DNA of 64,000 bases from Brevundimonas sp. AJA228-03. GTDB lineage: Bacteria; Pseudomonadota; Alphaproteobacteria; Caulobacterales; Caulobacteraceae. How positions within the stretch are numbered: position 1 is the stretch's first letter; each line of letters starts with the position of its first letter. The stretch is taken from the NCBI RefSeq assembly GCF_017795885.1, contig NZ_CP059297.1:1116001-1180000 (forward strand), in the 5' to 3' direction. Under the pieces are notes generated by a model. The model had not been told where the DNA came from. It ran no database searches and saw nothing but the letters and a program-made list of their open reading frames with translations. The position numbers and the translations under genes are program-made. This document shows positions 62,810 through 64,000 of the stretch, in pieces.

Positions 62810-64000
62810 ATGGTTTCGTTCTCGGACATCGTCTCGAACGTCGGCGCGCTTCTGCGGCAGCGCACGCTGGGACGCTCGATCGTCCTGCTGCTGTCAGTGG
62901 CGATCCTGCTTCTGCTGATCGTCAACGCCACCACCTTCGTGATGATCCAGCGTACGGCCGCGTTCAACGACCAGGTCGAGGCGGCCTGGCAGGCCCGACG
63001 CTCTGGCCGGCTCCTGCTGCTCAATCTCAAGGATGCGGAGACGGCCCAGCGCGGCTACGTCCTGACGGGACTGTACAGCTTTCGCATGGAGTATGACCGG
63101 GCGGTCCAGGCTAATGCCTATCTGGTCGACACTCTGGCCGAGCGGCTGGGAAACGATCCGGTCGATGTCTCGACGGTCGAAGCCGTGACACGCCTGTCGC
63201 GAGACAAGATTCTCGAAATGGGAGCGGTCATCGCTCTAAGTCAAACTGGGCAGGGCCAGCAGGCGACCCGGCGGATCGCGCAGGGGGGCGGCAAGGCCCT
63301 GATGGAGCAGTTGGAGTCCGAACTCGGCGATCTTGACCGCCGGATGGGCACCCGCCTTGCCCAGGGGCGGGCGCAGTCCGAGGGCTCGGCCACCTTCACG
63401 GCCGTCGTCAATGGAATCGCCGGTGTTCTGATCCTGCTGCTGGGAGCGGTCGTCTTCCTGCTGGTGTGGCGCTATCTGGCTGAACTCAAGGATGCTCAGG
63501 CTACGGTCGACCGTGTGAATGCGGGACTTGAGGAAACGGTGAAGGCTCGAACGGCCGCCCTTGTCCGCTCGAACGAAGAGGTGCAGCGCTTTGCCTATAT
63601 CGTGAGTCACGACCTGCGGTCCCCTTTGGTCAATGTGATGGGTTACACGGCCGAGCTGGAGCAGGCCGGCAGGACCATCGATCTTCAGATGACCAAGGTC
63701 GAGACGGTCGCACCCGAGCTGCTGGAACGGGATGCGCTGACCGCCGCGCGAGAGGACATTCCCGAGGCGGTCGGATTCATCCGTGCCTCCACGGAGAAGA
63801 TGGACCGGCTGATCAATTCCATCCTGAAGCTGTCGCGTGAGGGTCGGCGCAATCTGGTGCCGGAAACACTCGACATCGGCGGCATGACAGAGCGGATCGC
63901 TGACACCGTGCGCCACCAGCTTGAGGCTACCGAAACGGAGGTGGTCGTCGGCGAAATGGTGCCGATCGAGAGCGATCGCCTTTCGATGGAACAGATCCTG
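62810..64000 (+). CDS. Sensor histidine kinase with CHASE3 domain, 3' end cut by window edge
   Basis: 397 codons visible from ATG 62810, open to the edge. A membrane segment (IVLLLSVAILLLLIVNATTFVMI, about 24-46), CHASE3 periplasmic domain (LNLKDAETAQRGYVLTGLYSFRMEYDRA), a second membrane segment near 205-225, a coiled coil, and HisKA beginning EVQRFAYIVSHDLRSPLVNVMGYTAELE. The ATPase domain would lie beyond the window. Signals and output unknown. Confidence 0.93.
   Translation, partial: MVSFSDIVSNVGALLRQRTLGRSIVLLLSVAILLLLIVNATTFVMIQRTAAFNDQVEAAWQARRSGRLLLLNLKDAETAQRGYVLTGLYSFRMEYDRAVQANAYLVDTLAERLGNDPVDVSTVEAVTRLSRDKILEMGAVIALSQTGQGQQATRRIAQGGGKALMEQLESELGDLDRRMGTRLAQGRAQSEGSATFTAVVNGIAGVLILLLGAVVFLLVWRYLAELKDAQATVDRVNAGLEETVKARTAALVRSNEEVQRFAYIVSHDLRSPLVNVMGYTAELEQAGRTIDLQMTKVETVAPELLERDALTAAREDIPEAVGFIRASTEKMDRLINSILKLSREGRRNLVPETLDIGGMTERIADTVRHQLEATETEVVVGEMVPIESDRLSMEQIL

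Overview
The window looks like a chromosomal segment of a Caulobacteraceae alphaproteobacterium, most likely Brevundimonas or a close relative. The reasons are high GC, a Caulobacter-style flagellar order (fliF-fliG-flbE-fliN-flbD ... flhA; divergent fliL-fliM and flgF-flgG-flgA-flgH), a CtrA box, a sigma-54 flagellar promoter, and flagellin glycosylation genes of the FlmG/pseudaminic acid type. Species assignment is inference from gene content only.

Region 1 (1-10,100, minus strand) is a polysaccharide-utilisation locus. It holds a TonB-dependent receptor (cut by the window edge), an alginate-lyase-fold secreted enzyme, a GH88/GH105-like lipoprotein, a 1265-residue secreted LamG plus helical-toroid protein of unknown specificity, and an aldose 1-epimerase. 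Three near-palindromes sharing the half-site ATGACACC lie 60-100 bp upstream of three of the starts and look like operators of one LacI-type regulator that is not in the window.

Region 2 (10,363-19,382) is a compact accessory cluster. It encodes a GT41-type glycosyltransferase, two methyltransferases (one fused to an N-terminal nucleotide-binding-like domain), two PhyH-type dioxygenases, two acyltransferase-like proteins and two DegT-type PLP enzymes. It abuts Region 3 (19,645-26,877), an overlapping operon flmG-pseC-pseF-pseG-pseH-pseI with convergent pseB, which is a complete CMP-pseudaminic acid route plus the flagellin glycosyltransferase. A tRNA-Ser(GGA) follows. Region 2 is the best candidate here for an undescribed system, possibly a second protein or flagellin glycan pathway.

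Region 3b (27,300-29,250) holds msrA and small secreted proteins. Region 4 (29,247-39,131) is flagellar: flgH, flgA, flgG and flgF on the minus strand; fliL, fliM, a DUF6468 protein and motE on the plus strand; and a single flagellin. Two different IS5-family (IS427-like) elements have landed in CTAG sites at stop codons, one splitting flgG from flgA and one behind a DUF3297 gene. A nested palindromic element sits in frame inside the DUF6468 gene.

Region 5 (40,000-53,723) is housekeeping: lgt, a MidA/NDUFAF7-type methyltransferase, pgeF, ubiK, a YbjN protein, proC, an EnvZ/OmpR-type two-component pair, ilvE, a nucleoside transporter, a GST, a thioesterase, a DUF3253 protein, a uracil-DNA-glycosylase-fold protein and a lysophospholipase-like lipoprotein. 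Region 6 (53,798-61,981) is the CtrA-linked fliF operon ending in flbD and flhA, with a catalytically complete class A beta-lactamase gene embedded between them. The window ends with a membrane protein and a truncated CHASE3 histidine kinase.
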